NCBI GenBank assembly: GCA_003647095.1 | Contig: QMME01000162.1 | Span: 1 to 8,428 of the forward strand | Direction: 5' to 3' | DNA length: 8,428 bases | Source of the DNA: Deltaproteobacteria bacterium | GTDB lineage: Bacteria > Myxococcota > B64-G9 | In this document: piece after piece, positions 5,852 through 8,428 of the stretch | Numbering within the stretch: the first letter of the stretch is position 1 | How the letters are laid out: the number at the start of each line of letters is the position of its first letter | Translations under genes and position numbers: made by a program | Notes under the pieces: model-generated | Told to the model about the DNA's origin: nothing | The model's input: only the letters and a program-made list of their open reading frames with translations | Databases searched by the model: none

Positions 5852-7954
5852 TCAGAACTCCCAGCCCAGCTCCACGTCGGCCAGCCAGCCGTGCATCTTG
5901 TCGTAGAGCCGGTAGTGCTCCTCGATACCGTTGCCGGTCAGGTCGGCGAAGTCGTCACGCAGTTCGAAGGTGTAGTGGTAGCGGAAGTTGCAGAACAGGA
6001 AAGGCAGCACCCGCAGGCGCACGGCGGCGAAGGCGATGCGGTCGCCGCCGGAAGTGAAGATGTCGCCCAGGCTGTCGGCGCCGCGATGGAAGTAGCTGGC
6101 GAAGAACTGCAGCCAGCCCAGGGCCGGCACCTCCAGATGGGCCAGGAAGTTGTTGCCGCTGCGGGCATCGCTTCCCTCCAGGGCCACGGTCAGGGCCGCC
6201 CAGTCGACGACGGCGTAGGTCAGCTCCAGGTAGAAGCCCAGGTGGCGTCCCTCGCCGCGGCGATCCACGAAGACGTCGCTGAACTTGGTGGGCGGCAGCT
6301 GTCCGGCGCCGGCATAGTCGGAGTAGCGGGTATTGGCGATGAACTTCTGCACCTCGTAGAAGGTGTCGAAGTAGCCGGGCAGGTAGGTGGAGCTGAAGGA
6401 GCGGAACTCGGCGATGGCCCGCAGGGCGTGTACCGGTTCCGAGCCGAAGTTGAAGCGGCCCAGCACTCCCAGGGTGAAGCCGCCCCCGCCCTCGGCCTGG
6501 GGAGGGTTGCTGCCCGAGGGAGTGGCGGGCATGAACCAGGAGTAGTCGAGGTAGGGTTTGATGTCCACGGAACGGGTCTTCACCACCTTCAGTTCCATGT
6601 CCACCCCCACGGCGTGAAGGAAGGCGCTGCTGGACACCTGGGGCCTGTCGTCGCCCAGCAGGTACAGCGGGTTGGCCGGCTGCTGCTGGGTGGCCAGGCT
6701 CACCGGGGCGTGCCGGTCGGCCAGGTAGGTCACCCCCAGCGACAGCGAGCGGGCGAGGGTGCCGTCGAGAAACAGGCTCAGCGGCTTTACGAAGCCCAGC
6801 ACTCCGAACAGGTCCCAGTCGATGAGGCTGTTCGACACCAGTTCGAAGCCGGCGTAGTCGTTGTACATGTCCAGTTCGAAGGCCAGGCGGGTGGAATCGG
6901 GGTCGACGTTGACGTTATAGCGGCGCATCAGCGCCCCGTGGCCGATGGTGGTGGAGGAATACTGGGAGAGGTTGAGAAAGAGGTGATCCTCCTTGTGACC
7001 CAGGCGCAGGTAGCGGATGAAACGCAGGTACTCACCGGGCTCGTTCCAATCCTCGCTGCGCAGGGAGCCGGCGTTGGCGAATCCCACCGGTTCGTCCTTG
7101 CTCTCGTCCCAGGCGCCGTCGAAGATCTCCAGCGCCAGGGGCACCCCCAGGCCGATCTCGAAGCGCCAGATGCGGAAGTCGGCCTCGGGGTTGATGGTGG
7201 CGTAGTGCTTGAGATCCAGCTTGCGGTATCCCAGGCGCACCCCGATGCGGTTGTTCTTGGTGACCAGCTTGTTGGAACCGATGAAGTCGGCCAGTTCTCC
7301 CTTGACGAAACGGGCCCGCCGGCGCTGCTCCCGCCCCGGCTTCTCCTCTTGCTGCTGCTCCTGTCCCCGCTTCTGCTCCTCCTGCCCCTTCCCCTGCTCC
7401 TCTTCGCCGGGCTTCTGTTCCTGCCCGGCCAGCGGCGCCGTGGTCGCTTGTCCGGCCGCGGCCTCGCTGGACTGTACGGCGGCCGGCGGCGGGGACTCCG
7501 CCGGTTGTGCGCCCGCCGCCGGGCTGGCCCCGGGGGCGGTCTCTTCCGGGGTGGTGGCAGCGGCCGGTGCCGGGGCTGGTGGAGGAGGTGCCGGCGGTGG
7601 CCGCCGGACGGGAGGGCGGGTGGCCGCGGGCGGAGAGCCGGCGGCCGGTGCCTGCTGCTGCCCGGACGTGGTCGCTGCTTTGCCGGTGGGGGGGGTGGCC
7701 GCCGGCCGGGCGTCGTCCGGGGGGGCCGGTGCCGGCGGGACGACCTTCCCGGCGGCGGGAGCGGCCTCGGGCGGGGCGGGTTTTTCGGCCGTCTTGGTGC
7801 ACCAGCCCTTTTCATCGCGGCTGGTACCCGGCGGGCATTCCTTCTCGCCGAGCTTGCCCTCCATCTGCTTGGGCATCTCGAAACCCTCGTACTGCTGGGC
7901 GACGGCACCGCCCACCCAGACCAACACCGCCAGCATCAGGATCGTAGCGCGCAT
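5852..7954 (-). CDS. outer-membrane beta-barrel protein with Pro/Ala-rich N-terminal extension
   Basis: Seen in 700 aa: a signal peptide with probable cleavage AVA-QQ after residue 19; a small two-cysteine motif (C40 and C52 in CPPGTSRDEKGWC); a Pro/Ala/Thr-rich linker at about 55-176; a Gln/Glu/Lys/Arg-rich stretch at about 177-213 with repeated GQE; and a roughly 485-residue region of alternating polar and hydrophobic strands. It ends in ELGWEF, with the C-terminal Phe typical of proteins inserted by the BAM complex. I do not recognise the family; porin-like or uncharacterised barrel are both possible. The start at 7954 gives the signal peptide, has GGAGG at 7959-7963 (4 nt spacing, short), and lies 16 nt below a predicted start site. 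The reading frame continues upstream through the promoter, but those starts would bury the signal peptide. The low-complexity part makes long false frames on the other strand. Confidence 0.85.
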   Translation of the reverse strand: MRATILMLAVLVWVGGAVAQQYEGFEMPKQMEGKLGEKECPPGTSRDEKGWCTKTAEKPAPPEAAPAAGKVVPPAPAPPDDARPAATPPTGKAATTSGQQQAPAAGSPPAATRPPVRRPPPAPPPPAPAPAAATTPEETAPGASPAAGAQPAESPPPAAVQSSEAAAGQATTAPLAGQEQKPGEEEQGKGQEEQKRGQEQQQEEKPGREQRRRARFVKGELADFIGSNKLVTKNNRIGVRLGYRKLDLKHYATINPEADFRIWRFEIGLGVPLALEIFDGAWDESKDEPVGFANAGSLRSEDWNEPGEYLRFIRYLRLGHKEDHLFLNLSQYSSTTIGHGALMRRYNVNVDPDSTRLAFELDMYNDYAGFELVSNSLIDWDLFGVLGFVKPLSLFLDGTLARSLSLGVTYLADRHAPVSLATQQQPANPLYLLGDDRPQVSSSAFLHAVGVDMELKVVKTRSVDIKPYLDYSWFMPATPSGSNPPQAEGGGGFTLGVLGRFNFGSEPVHALRAIAEFRSFSSTYLPGYFDTFYEVQKFIANTRYSDYAGAGQLPPTKFSDVFVDRRGEGRHLGFYLELTYAVVDWAALTVALEGSDARSGNNFLAHLEVPALGWLQFFASYFHRGADSLGDIFTSGGDRIAFAAVRLRVLPFLFCNFRYHYTFELRDDFADLTGNGIEEHYRLYDKMHGWLADVELGWEF

Positions 7955-7976
7955 GAACCCTCCCTTTCCGGTCATC

Positions 7977-8005
7977 ATGATAGTGGTTGCCGGTGCCGGT
8001 TGCAA
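7977..8005 (-). promoter_or_regulatory. promoter of the outer-membrane protein gene
   Basis: On the minus strand, TTGCAA (8005-8000) is followed by a 17-bp spacer and TATCAT (7982-7977). Both boxes are good sigma70 matches at ideal spacing. The predicted start site is near 7970, leaving a leader of about 16 nt that contains the GGAGG at 7963-7959. This rules against the upstream in-frame ATG codons, which overlap the -10. Confidence 0.6.
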
Positions 8006-8021
8006 ACCGCCGGCCCGGCAC

Positions 8022-8050
8022 TTGGCCTGCGGCGGGCGGCGTGCTATTAG
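8022..8050 (+). promoter_or_regulatory. promoter of the glycan-binding-domain gene
   Basis: TTGGCC (8022-8027) is followed by a 17-bp spacer and TATTAG (8045-8050). Each box matches consensus at 4 of 6 positions. The predicted start site near 8057 leaves a leader of about 36 nt with GGAGG at 8082-8086, 6 nt before the ATG. It stands back to back with the minus promoter, with 16 bp between the -35 boxes. Confidence 0.45.
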
Positions 8051-8092
8051 TGGAAGCGGCCGGGTAAATCGTCCGGACCGGGGAGGAAGACC

Positions 8093-8428
8093 ATGAAGAT
8101 CTACGGCAAGTTGGCTGGTGTGCTGCTGCTGGGGTTGCCGGTGGCCTGGCCCGCCGCCGCGGCCGAGGTGCTCTACGCCCGCTCCAACGGGGCGCTGCAG
8201 GCCCACGACCGGCCCGGTCGCTACAGCGCGCTCAACGTGCTCGATGCCAACCCGGCCACGGCCTGGTGCACGGCGGGCAGCGGCAAGGGTGCCGAGCTGG
8301 AGGTGGTGTTCTCGGAGACGGTGCATCTCGATCGCCTGGAGATTGCCACCGGCAACCAGAAATCGGCCGCCACCTTTTCCTCTTTCACCCGGGTCAAGGC
8401 CATGCAGCTGCGCGCGGACGACATGGCC
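8093..8428 (+). CDS. secreted protein with discoidin-like/NADase-type glycan-binding domain, C-terminus beyond the window
   Basis: It has 112 codons from an ATG with GGAGG 6 nt upstream and stays open to the right window edge. Seen: a signal peptide (Lys at positions 2 and 6, hydrophobic LAGVLLLGLPVAW core, cleavage probably after the AAAA at 21-24). The mature start is followed by RYSALNVLDANPATAWCTAG (about 43-62), a lysine- and glycine-containing turn, the ELEVVFSETVHLDRLEIATG strands and FTRVKAMQLR. Known: the pattern of a conserved Asp, then TAW, then a strand with F and a later RVK is typical of F5/8-type discoidin folds, in particular the NADase-type glycan-binding domain. This suggests binding of cell-envelope or extracellular sugar. 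Any second domain lies outside the window. It is divergent from the outer-membrane protein gene, and both products are exported. Confidence 0.82.
   Translation, partial: MKIYGKLAGVLLLGLPVAWPAAAAEVLYARSNGALQAHDRPGRYSALNVLDANPATAWCTAGSGKGAELEVVFSETVHLDRLEIATGNQKSAATFSSFTRVKAMQLRADDMA

Noticed and set aside
5836..5853. Possible bidirectional terminator between the convergent kinase and outer-membrane genes (GAGGG paired with CCCTC)
   Set aside because: Only five base pairs, an 8-nt loop, no T-run on either side, and it overlaps a stop codon. Too weak to call.
4583..8050. 1155-codon open frame on the plus strand
   Set aside because: It overlaps the kinase in another frame and runs antisense to the outer-membrane protein. 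It has no recognisable domain and ends in repeats of Leu and Gly made by the complementary Pro/Gln-rich linker.

Overview
The window is GC-rich DNA (about 70% GC by eye in most genes). The host looks like a Gram-negative bacterium, probably a deltaproteobacterium in the broad sense (Myxococcota or Desulfobacterota type). The reasons are an outer-membrane beta-barrel protein, a membrane-anchored Ser/Thr kinase with the HRDVSPQN catalytic loop common in those groups, and long Pro/Ala linkers. The taxonomic call is an inference; no rRNA or other marker gene is present.

Layout, left to right. (1) 1-681, minus: a DUF4143-type AAA ATPase, cut by the window edge and visibly lower in GC than its neighbours. 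(2) 736-3144, minus: two tandem, intact, 393-residue acetyl-CoA acetyltransferases (thiolases) in one transcription unit read from 3144 toward 736. (3) 3145-3259: a 115-bp divergent promoter region with back-to-back sigma70-like promoters and a perfect tandem 13-bp repeat between the two -35 boxes. (4) 3260-5834, plus: a two-gene operon of a FabH/KAS III-like protein that lacks the whole Cys-His-Asn triad, followed after 4 nt by a transmembrane Ser/Thr kinase with a PEGA-like ectodomain. (5) 5852-7954, minus, convergent: an outer-membrane barrel with a long Pro/Ala-rich and Gln/Glu-rich N-terminal extension. (6) 7955-8092: a second divergent promoter region with two well-spaced promoters. (7) 8093-8428, plus: the start of a secreted protein with a discoidin-like/NADase-type glycan-binding domain, cut by the window edge.

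How the genes may work together: the thiolases condense or cleave acetoacetyl-CoA. The divergent operon couples a thiolase-fold protein with no visible catalytic residues to a signalling kinase. A shared cis element between the promoters suggests the two units are co-regulated. A plausible but untested reading is that the inactive KAS III-like protein binds an acyl-CoA, acyl-ACP or protein partner and feeds that information to the kinase. The two envelope proteins on the right probably form a separate surface-related locus.

No tRNA, rRNA, CRISPR array or insertion sequence was recognised. No stretch over 300 bases lacks a gene, and no convincing intrinsic terminator is visible.
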